Shown here in pieces: positions 7,953 to 17,048 of a DNA stretch of 64,000 bases. The translations under genes and the position numbers were made by a program. Origin of the DNA: Pseudomonas sp. UBA5706 (GTDB lineage Bacteria > Pseudomonadota > Gammaproteobacteria > Pseudomonadales > Pseudomonadaceae); assembly GCF_002419965.1 (NCBI RefSeq), contig NZ_DIHC01000033.1, positions 125,743-189,742 on the forward strand, in the 5' to 3' direction. The notes below the pieces were generated by a model, which had not been told where the DNA came from, did no database searches, and saw nothing but the letters and a program-made list of their open reading frames with translations. The number at the start of each line of letters is the position of its first letter. The first letter of the stretch is position 1.

Positions 7953-9914
7953 TTACAGGTCCTGTTGCGGGGGTTTCGCTCGAGCGATGTCCAGACTTAA
8001 CCTGAACTGACTGCCATTGCCCGGCTCGGACTGATGGCTCAAACGGCCGCCTTGTAATTCGATCAGTTGCCGACAAATCGCCAGCCCAATCCCAAGCCCG
8101 CCGTATTCGCGGGTCATGGAACCGTCGACCTGATAAAAGTTGGCATAAAGCGTGTCTTCGTCCAAGCGAACGAAGCCTATGCCAGTGTCTATGACATCAA
8201 TCAGCAAGCGCACTTGTTGATCGTCGGTGTGGCCTTTCACGCAGACTCTGATCGAGCCCTGCCTGGTGAACTTGATGGCATTGTCGACCAGACATTCCAG
8301 GCACTGACGCAGTTTCAGCGCATCGCCTTGCAAGCTGTCCGGCAGCGCTTCGTCCAGTTCAACACTCAAGGCCAGGGCCTTGCTGCGGGCCGGCGGCTCG
8401 AATGTGCTGCGCAGCTGAAACAGTAAATGCCGCAAGCTGAACGCTTCGCTGTGCACCTCAATCCGTCCGGCCTGCAGTTCGGTGAGGGTCAGGATCCCGT
8501 TAACAATGCCCATCATGTTCTGCGCGGAGTCGGCGGCGGTCTGGCGGTACAGCTCGATGTCGTCCTCGGCACCGTTCATCTGCATCAGCTCCAGGGAGCC
8601 GATCACGCCGTTCATCGGCGTGCGCAGCTCATGGGTGAGCGTGGCCAGAAACTCGTCTTTGAGTCGGTTGCTCACCGCCAGTTGCTGGTTGAGGGCTTCC
8701 AGGTCCCTGCCGGACTGCGCCAGGATATGCGCCTGGCGTTCGCGCAGGGTGTTGATGCGATCGGCCAAGGCCAGCGACAGCAGCGCAACCTCCACCACCG
8801 AACCAATCTGGCTGGCATACATGGTCCAGAAGTTGTTCGGCAACAGCCCTAGCAACATCGTCGTGTTAATGACACCGCCCAGCAAAAACGCCGACCACGC
8901 AAAAATGAAATAACGCGCCACGCGACGCCCTCTCAGCCAGGCGACGATACCGATCAGGAGAATGACCGGGGTAAACAGCAACACCAGTCCTGTCACCAGT
9001 CGCAGCGCGATGCCGTAATCCTGCGTCAGCGACAGCAACATGATCACTGCCGCGCAGGCCGTCATCAGTTGCAGCGGCACATCCAGCCAGCGACCTAGCC
9101 TGGGGGTTTGCAGGAACTTGCGGGCGAACTGGCTGGCAAAGAGAATCGCTGCCCCAATCAGGAACGTGGTCGAGGTGTTGGCCCACCAGGGGCTGTTCGG
9201 CCACAGGAACTCGATACCGGCACCATTGATAGACACCTGATACAGACCGAAGCAACAGATATAGAGGATGTAATAGAGGTAGCTTCTGTCGCGCACGCTC
9301 AGGTAGATGAACAGGTTGTAGACCAGCATCACGGCCAACACGCCGTAGATCATGCCCAGAATGTAAAGCCGCGCCGGTTGCGCCTCTATGTACGCATGAC
9401 TGGCCCAAAGATTGAGTGGCGCCTGCACCGAACCATGACTGGAGACCCGCACGTAAGCGGTCTTGCTTTGGTTGGGGGCAAGATTGAGTTCGAACAGGTA
9501 GTTATTCTGTTTTACCTGACGGCTGTCGAAGGGCAGCATGTCGCCGGTCTGCCAGGTCAGGCTGGGCTCGGCGGTTTCGCTGGCCAGGTACAGGTCAACG
9601 TGATCCATCGGCGGATAAGCAAGTTCGAGCAACCAGTCGGCAAACGCCACTGGATTGACCGGCCGATAGGTCAGGGTCACTTTCAACCAGAACACCGACT
9701 CCGAAAAGCCTGCGTTAAGCGCATTGCCCTCCAGCGCGCTAAACCGGGACTGGCCTTCGGGGGACGACACTTGCTTGATCGTGGCGGCGCCTGTCGGATC
9801 TTCGAAGACCTGGGTCGCCGGCCCCAATGACAGCGTGCGCGTGTTCTCGTCGAACTCTACGGCACTGACCAGCGTTGGCAGCAATATCAGCAGCAGCGTT
9901 AAAAACAGGCGCAA
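7953..9914 (-). CDS. ladS: LadS-like 7TMR-DISM sensor histidine kinase without receiver
   Basis: A 653-residue membrane kinase: signal peptide (1-18), periplasmic 7TMR-DISMED2 sensor (about 30-170), seven transmembrane helices (about 183-385), a short coiled coil, HisKA with phospho-acceptor His428 in THELRTPMNG, and HATPase with Asn545 (VDNAIKF), DTGIG (576-580) and GGLGIGLAI (605-613). The position next to divergent thiD-thiE-hemL matches ladS (PA3974) of P. aeruginosa, where LadS feeds the GacS/GacA-Rsm pathway. That protein has a C-terminal receiver domain; this one stops after the ATPase domain. Orthology is from family and gene order; the signalling partner is inferred. Confidence 0.82.
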   Translation of the reverse strand: MRLFLTLLLILLPTLVSAVEFDENTRTLSLGPATQVFEDPTGAATIKQVSSPEGQSRFSALEGNALNAGFSESVFWLKVTLTYRPVNPVAFADWLLELAYPPMDHVDLYLASETAEPSLTWQTGDMLPFDSRQVKQNNYLFELNLAPNQSKTAYVRVSSHGSVQAPLNLWASHAYIEAQPARLYILGMIYGVLAVMLVYNLFIYLSVRDRSYLYYILYICCFGLYQVSINGAGIEFLWPNSPWWANTSTTFLIGAAILFASQFARKFLQTPRLGRWLDVPLQLMTACAAVIMLLSLTQDYGIALRLVTGLVLLFTPVILLIGIVAWLRGRRVARYFIFAWSAFLLGGVINTTMLLGLLPNNFWTMYASQIGSVVEVALLSLALADRINTLRERQAHILAQSGRDLEALNQQLAVSNRLKDEFLATLTHELRTPMNGVIGSLELMQMNGAEDDIELYRQTAADSAQNMMGIVNGILTLTELQAGRIEVHSEAFSLRHLLFQLRSTFEPPARSKALALSVELDEALPDSLQGDALKLRQCLECLVDNAIKFTRQGSIRVCVKGHTDDQQVRLLIDVIDTGIGFVRLDEDTLYANFYQVDGSMTREYGGLGIGLAICRQLIELQGGRLSHQSEPGNGSQFRLSLDIARAKPPQQDL

Positions 9915-10252
9915 GGATCACCGCCAATCGTAGTCTGAGCGGCGGTCTGAAACCCTTGATCCATGGGAGGCAACATCCGAGTCGAGACCGAGATGTCGGC
10001 CAGTCTGGTTAACGGGCAAAGCACTTACGTTCACTCTTTGGCAGAAAAAAACGGCGGCTCGCCGACAGCATAAAGACTGATAGCCGCATGACACTATCTG
10101 TATCGTCACACGACAGAATTTCGTGATGTTTTCAAGACGACCGGCGCGCTCCTGCCTGCAGACGGCGCAATAGAGCGTCCCAGCGCCGGTAGACGAAAAT
10201 TGTGCGGCCGACCGGCGGCCCGGCAAAAGCTTTAGTGGTAAGCTCGCGCACC

Positions 10253-11050
10253 ATGAATATCTATAGCTCCCGCCCTGTTGTCCTCTGTCTCTCCGGCCAC
10301 GACCCCAGTGGAGGCGCCGGCTTGCAGGCCGATATCGAAGCCCTACTCGCCCAAGGCTGCCACGCCGCTGCGGCAGTGACCGCCCTGACCGTGCAAGATA
10401 CCGTAAACGTCAGCGATTTCCGGGTGCTGGACCGTGAGTGGGTGCTGGCCCAGGCCAACGCCGTGCTCAACGACTCGCCTGTCGCAGCGGTGAAGCTGGG
10501 CATGCTTGGCTCGCTGGAGATGGTCGACACCGTGGTCGAGTTGCTTGAGGGCCATCGACATCTGCCGCTGGTTTGCGATCCGGTCCTGCGTGCGGGCGGC
10601 GGCGGGCGGCTTGGCAAGGATGAAGTGGGTTACGCCATGCGCGAGCGCCTTCTGGCGCTGGCAACCGTTGCCACACCGAACCTGCCCGAAGCGCGGATTC
10701 TGGCCGAACTGCCCGAAGGCACCGCCGACGAATGCGCCGAAAAACTCTTGCCATACTGCGAGCACCTGCTCATCACCGGCGGTCACGGGGACGAGCATGA
10801 GGTGCATAACCGACTCTACCTGCGCAACGGGCAATCGCGCACCTTCATCTGTCAGCGGTTGCCGGGCAGTTATCACGGCTCAGGCTGCACGCTGGCCAGC
10901 ACCCTGGCCGGTCGCCTGGCTCTTGGGCAAGACCTGATCAGCGCCGTGCAAACCGCGCTGGACTACACTTGGCGCACGTTGCGCGACGCAGAACAACTGG
11001 GCAAAGGCCAGTTCGTCCCCCGTCGCCTGCCGCTGGATTTCTGCTCGTAA
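10253..11050 (+). CDS. thiD: Hydroxymethylpyrimidine/phosphomethylpyrimidine kinase
   Basis: ThiD phosphorylates HMP and HMP-phosphate to HMP-diphosphate, the pyrimidine half of thiamine. The 265 residues show the ribokinase-like fold with GHDPSGGAGLQADIEA at the N-terminus (substrate), KLGMLGS, CDPVLRAGGGG, and the anion-hole segment SYHGSGCTLAS near the C-terminus. The ATG at 10253 opens the conserved N-terminus; upstream codons have no counterpart. It is the first gene of thiD-thiE-hemL, with 26 bases to thiE. I saw no TPP riboswitch in the 338-base leader region shared with the divergent ladS. Confidence 0.95.
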   Translation: MNIYSSRPVVLCLSGHDPSGGAGLQADIEALLAQGCHAAAAVTALTVQDTVNVSDFRVLDREWVLAQANAVLNDSPVAAVKLGMLGSLEMVDTVVELLEGHRHLPLVCDPVLRAGGGGRLGKDEVGYAMRERLLALATVATPNLPEARILAELPEGTADECAEKLLPYCEHLLITGGHGDEHEVHNRLYLRNGQSRTFICQRLPGSYHGSGCTLASTLAGRLALGQDLISAVQTALDYTWRTLRDAEQLGKGQFVPRRLPLDFCS

Positions 11051-11076
11051 CGCCACGATTAAAGAGGCACCCCCTG

Positions 11077-11703
11077 ATGAAACTACGTGGCTTGTACGCC
11101 GTGACCGACAGCCAGTTGCTGGCTGGCAAATTCCTGGCCTACGTCGAAGCCGCGCTCGACGGCGGCGTGACCCTTCTGCAATACCGCGACAAATCCGGCG
11201 ACGAGACCCGCCGTCTGCGCGAAGCCTCGGAACTGCTCAAGCTGTGCGAGCGCTACAAGACCCACCTGATCATCAACGATGACGCCGAAGTCGCCGCACG
11301 GCTCGGCGTTGGCGTGCACCTGGGGCAAACCGACGGCTCGCTGCCGGATGCCCGCGCCCTGCTTGGTCACAAGGCCATCGTGGGCGCTACCTGTCATGCG
11401 CAGCTTGAGCTGGCGGAAAAAGCCAAGGTAGACGGGGCCACCTACGTTGCATTTGGCCGTTTTTTCAACTCCAGCACCAAGCCCGGCGCGCCGGCATGCA
11501 GCCTGCAAATGCTGGCCGAAGCACGCCAGCGCATCAAATTGCCGATCGCTGTCATCGGCGGCATCACCCTGGACAACGCCGCGCCGCTGGTGGCCCATGG
11601 TGCTGACCTGCTTGCGGTGGTGCATGGCCTGTTCGGTGCCGAAACAACCCAGGAAGTCACGCGTCGTGCCCGTGCTTTCAACGACCTGTTCAAATTGGCC
11701 TGA
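11077..11703 (+). CDS. thiE: Thiamine-phosphate synthase
   Basis: ThiE joins HMP-diphosphate with thiazole phosphate to give thiamine monophosphate. It is a 208-residue TIM barrel with YAVTDS at the start, LLQYRDK (diphosphate), IINDDAEVA (Mg2+), GVHLGQTDG, the segment AFGRFFNSSTKPGA that contacts both substrates, and AVIGGI near the end. The ATG at 11077 follows AAAGAGG. It sits between thiD and hemL. The pair thiD-thiE makes and uses the same intermediate, so co-transcription is sensible. Confidence 0.95.
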   Translation: MKLRGLYAVTDSQLLAGKFLAYVEAALDGGVTLLQYRDKSGDETRRLREASELLKLCERYKTHLIINDDAEVAARLGVGVHLGQTDGSLPDARALLGHKAIVGATCHAQLELAEKAKVDGATYVAFGRFFNSSTKPGAPACSLQMLAEARQRIKLPIAVIGGITLDNAAPLVAHGADLLAVVHGLFGAETTQEVTRRARAFNDLFKLA

Positions 11704-11752
11704 CTGGAGTCGGGCCGGTTCACCTCATTCGATTCAAGCAGAGACCTTCACC

Positions 11753-13036
11753 ATGTCCCGTTCTGAAACCCTGTTCGCCAATGCCCAGAAACACATTCCC
11801 GGGGGCGTTAACTCGCCGGTTCGCGCCTTCAAAAGCGTTGGTGGCACCCCGCTGTTCTTCAAACATGCCGCTGGCGCCTACGTGACCGACGAAGATGACA
11901 AGCGCTATGTGGATTACGTGGGTTCCTGGGGGCCGATGATTCTCGGCCACAGCCACCCGGATGTACTGGACGCTGTGCGCAAGCAGCTTGAACACGGCCT
12001 GTCCTACGGGGCACCGACCGCGATGGAGACCGAAATGGCCGATCTGGTCTGCTCGATCGTGCCGTCGATGGAAATGGTGCGCATGGTCAGCTCCGGCACC
12101 GAAGCGACCATGAGCGCAATCCGTCTGGCCCGTGGTTATACCGGTCGCGACAGCATCATCAAATTCGAAGGTTGCTATCACGGTCACTCCGACAGCCTGC
12201 TGGTCAAGGCCGGTTCGGGTGCGCTGACGCTGGGCGTCCCGAGTTCGCCGGGCGTTCCCGCTGCATTCGCCAAACACACGCTGACCCTGCCATTCAACGA
12301 CATCGACGCCGTTAAGGCGATGCTGGCCGAAGTGGGCCAGGAAGTGGCCTGTATCATCGTCGAGCCGGTCGCCGGCAACATGAACTGCGTGCCACCCGCA
12401 CCGGGTTTCCTGCAAGGCCTGCGCGACGCGTGCGACGAACACGGTGTGGTGCTGATTTTCGACGAAGTGATGACCGGTTTCCGTGTTGCCCTGGGCGGGG
12501 CGCAGGCGTATTACGGCGTCAAACCTGACTTGAGCACCTTCGGCAAGATCATTGGCGGCGGCATGCCAGTGGGCTGCTTTGGTGGCAAGCGCGAGATCAT
12601 GTCGCACATCGCGCCGCTGGGTCCGGTGTATCAGGCAGGCACGTTGTCCGGCAACCCGCTGGCCATGGCGGCAGGTTTGACGACGCTCCGCCTGATCAGC
12701 CGTCCGGGCTTTCATGACGAGCTGAGCAACTACACCACCCGGCTGCTCGACGGCCTGCAGCAGCGGGCGGACGCAGCGGGCGTCCCGTTCGTGACCACTC
12801 AGGCGGGCGGGATGTTCGGCCTGTATTTCACCGATGCCAAACAGATCGTCACCTTCCAGGACGTGATGAGCAGCGACGCAGATCGCTTCAAACGCTTCTT
12901 CCACCTCATGCTCGACGGCGGCGTGTACCTGGCGCCGAGCGCCTTCGAAGCCGGCTTTACCTCTATCGCCCACGGTGAAGCGGAGTTGCAACACACGCTG
13001 GATGCGGCCGAGAAGGCATTCGCGCAGTTGAAATAA
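11753..13036 (+). CDS. hemL: Glutamate-1-semialdehyde 2,1-aminomutase
   Basis: HemL converts glutamate-1-semialdehyde to 5-aminolevulinate, the committed precursor of heme and sirohaem. This is a class III PLP aminotransferase of 427 residues, the normal size. PLP binds Lys265 (STFGKIIGGGMP); SSGTEATMSAIRLAR (about 113-127) holds the phosphate, and Asp237 in FDEVMTGFR the ring nitrogen. The ATG at 11753 opens the conserved MSRSETLF; the same frame stays open through thiE by chance. It follows thiE by 49 bases and is probably the last gene of that operon. Confidence 0.96.
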   Translation: MSRSETLFANAQKHIPGGVNSPVRAFKSVGGTPLFFKHAAGAYVTDEDDKRYVDYVGSWGPMILGHSHPDVLDAVRKQLEHGLSYGAPTAMETEMADLVCSIVPSMEMVRMVSSGTEATMSAIRLARGYTGRDSIIKFEGCYHGHSDSLLVKAGSGALTLGVPSSPGVPAAFAKHTLTLPFNDIDAVKAMLAEVGQEVACIIVEPVAGNMNCVPPAPGFLQGLRDACDEHGVVLIFDEVMTGFRVALGGAQAYYGVKPDLSTFGKIIGGGMPVGCFGGKREIMSHIAPLGPVYQAGTLSGNPLAMAAGLTTLRLISRPGFHDELSNYTTRLLDGLQQRADAAGVPFVTTQAGGMFGLYFTDAKQIVTFQDVMSSDADRFKRFFHLMLDGGVYLAPSAFEAGFTSIAHGEAELQHTLDAAEKAFAQLK

Positions 13037-13401
13037 GGCACGTCACACGAGCCGGGCTGATCGCTACCTGGCACTGTGTGACGCAAATCCGCAAAGCGCC
13101 GCAGCCTGTGGAAGACGTCGCAGGTTACGACCGTAGTGAACGCGTTGGTCAGTCAATAACAGCGTGACTGGCACACCGCGTTCGCCAGCAACCAGCTACT
13201 GAAGCCGTTGACTGGTGGATGATGCATTGAAATTCCAGGCTTGCCGACGGTCCAGGCGCCTGAATACGGGCCAATCAGCGCCTTGCTGCAGAAAATCAGT
13301 AAAGACTTTGTAAGGTTGGCCCTGCTTATTTCATAATGCGCAGCCAGCACGTTTCGCTGGACGGGCATGCCCGCACCTTTTTCAGAGGTAAGTCGACTTC
13401 C
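13037..13401. other. Intergenic region with a promoter for the Sel1 gene
   Basis: These 365 bases hold no credible gene. A candidate promoter TTGTAA (13308-13313), 18-base spacer, CATAAT (13332-13337) lies 65 bases before the next start codon. No clear hairpin terminator for hemL was found. Confidence 0.5.
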
Positions 13402-13965
13402 ATGAATCGCACCGGCCGCACCCTTGCATTGGGCTGCCTGTTGCTTCTTCATCCCCTGCTGACGAATGCAGGTGGCAACTCGTTGTTGATCCCAGCGGCG
13501 GGTCGCTGCACCCTGAATACCCAGCCAGACGACCTGCCAGCCGCGTTGTCGGCATGCCAGCAGGCGGCTCAAGGCGGGGATGCTCAGGCGCAGTACGAGT
13601 TGGGACAGTTCTATTACGACGGCAAGAGTACGCCGCGTGACCTGACCCAGGCCCTCAACTACTTCGAACAGGCCTCGTTGCAAGGCCATGCACAGGCGCA
13701 GTATCAGCTGGGTCTGATGTTCTTCCGTGGTGAAGGCGTGCAAGCCAATAACATCCAGGCTTATATCGTGCTGAAAATGGCGGCGGTCAACGGTTCGGAG
13801 GATGCCCTGGATCAGGCCGACGAAGTGTCCGCGCAGATGAAGAAAGAGGACCTGGAAGTGGCGACCCAGGTGCTGGGGCAAATCTTCCGCAAATACTTGC
13901 TGGAACTGCAAACCGCCGAAGGAAGAACGCCCTTCGCGCCCTTCCCTGATACCACCAAGCCCTGA
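13402..13965 (+). CDS. Exported Sel1-repeat (TPR-like) protein
   Basis: A 187-residue protein with a Sec signal peptide (MNRTGRTLALGCLLLLHPLL, cut near TNAGG) and two clear Sel1 repeats: AQAQYELGQFYYDGKSTPRDLTQALNYFE and, 36 residues later, AQAQYQLGLMFFRGEG. The rest is helical and charged. Sel1 proteins are periplasmic or secreted scaffolds for protein contacts; no partner is evident here. I start at the ATG at 13402, preceded by AGAGGTAAG, because the upstream extension lacks a signal peptide. It converges on the DUF1820 gene. Confidence 0.82.
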   Translation: MNRTGRTLALGCLLLLHPLLTNAGGNSLLIPAAGRCTLNTQPDDLPAALSACQQAAQGGDAQAQYELGQFYYDGKSTPRDLTQALNYFEQASLQGHAQAQYQLGLMFFRGEGVQANNIQAYIVLKMAAVNGSEDALDQADEVSAQMKKEDLEVATQVLGQIFRKYLLELQTAEGRTPFAPFPDTTKP

Positions 13966-13989
13966 TTGCCTGGCCTGTTCAGCAGGCCC

Positions 13990-14316
13990 TTACTTGTCCG
14001 GCATCGGCATCGGAAACGGCATGACGTTGCCGGTCTGACGCGCTTCGCTGATCTTCGCAGTCCCCATGCGCTCGACTTCATCGATGCGCACGATTGAATG
14101 CATCGGCACGAAGCTGCGCACCACACCATCGAACTGCGCCTTCAACTTCTCTTCGCTTGGGTCTACCACCACGGTCGTACGCTCACCGAAGACGAATTCT
14201 TCCACCTCCAGGAATCCCCACAGATCACTTTGATAGATCTGCTTGGCGTACATCTCGTACACCTGTCCCTGGTTGAGAAAAATCACCTTGTAGATTGGAG
14301 CTTCGCGTTTGGTCAT
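13990..14316 (-). CDS. DUF1820 family protein
   Basis: A 108-residue soluble protein conserved in gamma-proteobacteria as DUF1820. Visible blocks are IYKVIFLNQGQVYEMYAK at the N-terminus, GFLEVEEFVFGE, and VPMHSIVRIDEVE. The C-terminus ends in a Pro/Met-rich tail. It has no membrane segment or catalytic motif. Function unknown. Its neighbour miaB is divergent, with about 135 bases between the start codons that must hold both promoters. Confidence 0.82.
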   Translation of the reverse strand: MTKREAPIYKVIFLNQGQVYEMYAKQIYQSDLWGFLEVEEFVFGERTTVVVDPSEEKLKAQFDGVVRSFVPMHSIVRIDEVERMGTAKISEARQTGNVMPFPMPMPDK

Positions 14317-14408
14317 AACAGGCAGGCAATGATCGGTGTTTTGAAAGGGGCGCGAACTATAGCATGCCGCGGGTTACGCAACGCTAGGAAGCTGGGACCA
14401 GGGTCCCT

Positions 14409-14414
14409 ATAATG
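14409..14414 (+). promoter_or_regulatory. -10 element in front of miaB
   Basis: A perfect TATAAT followed by GCGCGG lies 37 bases upstream of the miaB ATG. No good -35 hexamer is found 16-18 bases upstream, so this is only a partial promoter match. Confidence 0.4.
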
Positions 14415-14451
14415 CGCGGTTCTTCGAATCACCTGATGAATCCGAACCCGC

Positions 14452-15780
14452 ATGGCCAAGAAGCTTTACATCGAAACCCACGGCTGCCAGATGAACGAGT
14501 ACGACAGCTCGCGCATGGTCGATCTGCTGGGCGAACATCAAGCACTGGAAGTCACCGCTCGCGCGGAAGATGCCGACGTCATCCTGCTTAACACCTGCTC
14601 GATTCGCGAGCGGGCGCAGGATCGCGTCTATTCCCAGCTTGGCCGCTGGCGTGAACTGAAACTGGCGAACCCTGAAATGGTCATCGCCGTCGGCGGCTGC
14701 GTGGCCAGTCAGGAAGGCGCGGCAATACGTGATCGCGCGCCTTACGTCGATGTCGTATTCGGCCCGCAGACCCTGCACCGCTTGCCAGAGATGATCGACG
14801 CCGCACGCATTACTCGCCTGCCGCAAGTGGACGTTTCGTTCCCTGAAATCGAAAAGTTCGACCATTTGCCTGAGCCTCGCGTCGATGGCCCGAGCGCTTA
14901 TGTGTCGGTGATGGAAGGCTGCAGCAAATACTGCACGTTCTGCGTGGTGCCCTATACGCGCGGAGAAGAGGTCAGCCGCCCGTTCGATGATGTGATCACC
15001 GAGGTGTTCCACTTGGCCGAAAACGGCGTGCGCGAAGTGACGCTGCTCGGGCAGAACGTCAATGGCTATCGCGGCACCACCCATGACGGGCGGGTGGCGG
15101 ATCTTGCCGAGCTGATTCGCGTCGTGGCCGCTATCGACGGCATCGACCGGATTCGCTACACCACCTCGCACCCACTGGAGTTTTCGGACAGCCTGATCCA
15201 GGCCCATGCCGAAGTGCCGGAGCTGGTCAAACACCTGCATTTGCCGGTGCAGTCGGGTTCGGACCGCATCCTGGCGGCGATGAAGCGTAATCACACCGTC
15301 CTCGAATACAAGTCGCGCCTGCGCAAGCTGCGGGCGGCGGTCCCGGACATCTGCATCAGCTCGGACTTCATCGTGGGTTTTCCCGGCGAAACCGAGAAAG
15401 ACCATCTGCAAACCATGAAGCTGGTAGAAGATGTCGGCATGGACTTCTCCTACTCCTTCGTCTATAGCTCGCGTCCCGGTACACCGGCAGCGGATCTTGT
15501 CGACGAAACATCTGAAGAGACCAAGAAAGAGCGCCTCAAGCAGTTGCAGGATCTGATCAACCGCCAAGGCTACGAGATCAGCCGCAAGATGGCTGGCACC
15601 GTGCAGCGCATTCTGGTGACCGACTACTCCAAGAAGGACCCTGGCGAACTGCAGGGTCGCACCGAGAACAACCGCATCGTCAACTTTCGCTGCGACGACC
15701 CCAAGCTTATCGGGCAGTTCGCCGACGTCTACATCGACAGCGCGCAGCCGCATTCGCTGCGCGGGTCACTGTTGCAATAG
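14452..15780 (+). CDS. miaB: tRNA (N6-isopentenyl adenosine37-C2) methylthiotransferase MiaB
   Basis: MiaB adds the methylthio group to i6A37 of tRNAs that read codons starting with U. It is a radical SAM enzyme with two [4Fe-4S] clusters. The 442-residue product has Cys12, Cys49 and Cys83 for the auxiliary cluster in the UPF0004 domain, Cys157, Cys161 and Cys164 (CSKYCTFC) for the SAM cluster, and a C-terminal TRAM domain. All six cysteines fall at the E. coli positions. The gene heads the cluster that continues with phoH-ybeY-corC-lnt, though a 263-base gap with a REP element lies between miaB and phoH. Confidence 0.97.
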   Translation: MAKKLYIETHGCQMNEYDSSRMVDLLGEHQALEVTARAEDADVILLNTCSIRERAQDRVYSQLGRWRELKLANPEMVIAVGGCVASQEGAAIRDRAPYVDVVFGPQTLHRLPEMIDAARITRLPQVDVSFPEIEKFDHLPEPRVDGPSAYVSVMEGCSKYCTFCVVPYTRGEEVSRPFDDVITEVFHLAENGVREVTLLGQNVNGYRGTTHDGRVADLAELIRVVAAIDGIDRIRYTTSHPLEFSDSLIQAHAEVPELVKHLHLPVQSGSDRILAAMKRNHTVLEYKSRLRKLRAAVPDICISSDFIVGFPGETEKDHLQTMKLVEDVGMDFSYSFVYSSRPGTPAADLVDETSEETKKERLKQLQDLINRQGYEISRKMAGTVQRILVTDYSKKDPGELQGRTENNRIVNFRCDDPKLIGQFADVYIDSAQPHSLRGSLLQ

Positions 15781-15822
15781 GCCCGGTCGCCGCCATTCGA
15801 AGGCAATACTGATACACCTGTT

Positions 15823-15888
15823 GCAGTCCGGGCTGCCGGCGGTAGCGCTTCGACGTCCGGCGCCTGCAAGCCGGACTGCTATAGGGCA
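15823..15888. repeat. REP-type inverted repeat
   Basis: GCAGTCCGG (15823-15831) is repeated in inverted form as CCGGACTGC (15871-15879), which continues as TATAGGGCA. The same core recurs at 39789-39857, so this is an interspersed REP family. It lies between miaB and phoH, where such elements often stabilise mRNA ends. Confidence 0.7.
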
Positions 15889-16043
15889 CACATCGCCAGC
15901 CCTACAGTAGTCAGCGTCGCGCCTGACGACGGCCATCAAATTCAGCAGCTATCCAACCATTAGTAAGCGGGCCCTTTCGGACACTGCGCACAGGGGTTAT
16001 CCTTCGTTTCACATTCACTGCCGTCGGGCGGCTAAAAACCACT

Positions 16044-17048
16044 TTGAACGCACCTATCGAACCACATCGTTTCAGCCTTGAACCTATCGAGGCACATCGC
16101 TTCGCCAATCTGTGCGGCCAGTTCGACGAGCACTTGCGCTTGATCGAACAACGTCTGGACATCGTGATCCGCAATCGCGGAGGCCAGTTCGAGATGATTG
16201 GTGAGCCCAAACACACCACTTCGGCAGAAAACCTGTTGCGTCGGCTGTATCGGGAAACCAAAGGTACCGAACTGTCACCGGACATGGTCCACCTGTTTCT
16301 GCAGGAATCCGGCGTTGAAGAGCTGGACAACCATCCCGCCGCCGAAGTCGGCGTCGCCCTGCGTACCAAAAAAGGCATGATTCGCCCACGCGGCCTGAAT
16401 CAGCAGCGGTACGTGAAGGAAATCCTCGCCAACGACATCAATTTCGGCATCGGCCCTGCCGGTACCGGCAAGACTTACCTTGCCGTGGCCGCGGCTGTCG
16501 ATGCGCTTGAGCGCGAGCAGATCCGTCGCATCCTGCTGGTTCGTCCTGCCGTTGAAGCGGGGGAAAAACTCGGCTTTCTGCCCGGCGACCTGGCGCAGAA
16601 GATCGACCCTTATCTGCGACCGCTCTACGACGCTTTGTACGAGATGCTGGGTTTCGAATACGTAGCCAAGCTGATCGAAAAACAGGTCATCGAAGTTGCG
16701 CCGCTGGCTTACATGCGTGGCCGCACGCTTAATAACAGCTTCATCATTCTCGACGAGAGTCAGAACACCACCGTCGAGCAGATGAAGATGTTCCTGACCC
16801 GTATCGGCTTCGGCTCCACCGCCGTGATCACCGGTGACATCACCCAGATCGACCTGCCAAAAGGCACCAAGTCCGGGCTGACCCACGTCATCGAAGTGCT
16901 CAAGGACGTGCCGGGCATCAGCTTCACCCACTTCAAGCCCAAGGATGTCGTACGCCATCCGCTGGTGCAGCGCATCGTCGAAGCCTACGAGCGCTTCGAA
17001 GAACGCAATGATCAGTCAGGCTCACGGGACACCCGTCGCGATGCTTGA
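16044..17048 (+). CDS. phoH: PhoH-like ATPase (YbeZ)
   Basis: A 334-residue P-loop ATPase of the PhoH/YbeZ family, which works with YbeY in rRNA and ribosome quality control. Walker A is GPAGTGKT (137-144) and Walker B is FIILDESQNT; TGDITQIDLP is the family sensor segment. The N-terminal part carries a KH-like region. The conserved N-terminus MNAPIEPHRF starts at a TTG codon at 16044 with no strong ribosome site, which suggests modest translation. Its last eight bases overlap the start of ybeY, a sign of translational coupling. Confidence 0.92.
   Translation: MNAPIEPHRFSLEPIEAHRFANLCGQFDEHLRLIEQRLDIVIRNRGGQFEMIGEPKHTTSAENLLRRLYRETKGTELSPDMVHLFLQESGVEELDNHPAAEVGVALRTKKGMIRPRGLNQQRYVKEILANDINFGIGPAGTGKTYLAVAAAVDALEREQIRRILLVRPAVEAGEKLGFLPGDLAQKIDPYLRPLYDALYEMLGFEYVAKLIEKQVIEVAPLAYMRGRTLNNSFIILDESQNTTVEQMKMFLTRIGFGSTAVITGDITQIDLPKGTKSGLTHVIEVLKDVPGISFTHFKPKDVVRHPLVQRIVEAYERFEERNDQSGSRDTRRDA

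Noticed and set aside
10000..10252. TPP riboswitch before thiD
   Set aside because: I looked for the conserved TPP-aptamer segments (such as CTGAGA and ACCTGATC-like) and did not find them in the leader.
11447..11752. N-terminal extension of hemL reaching into thiE
   Set aside because: The conserved HemL starts at 11753 with 427 residues; the extension lies out of frame over thiE.
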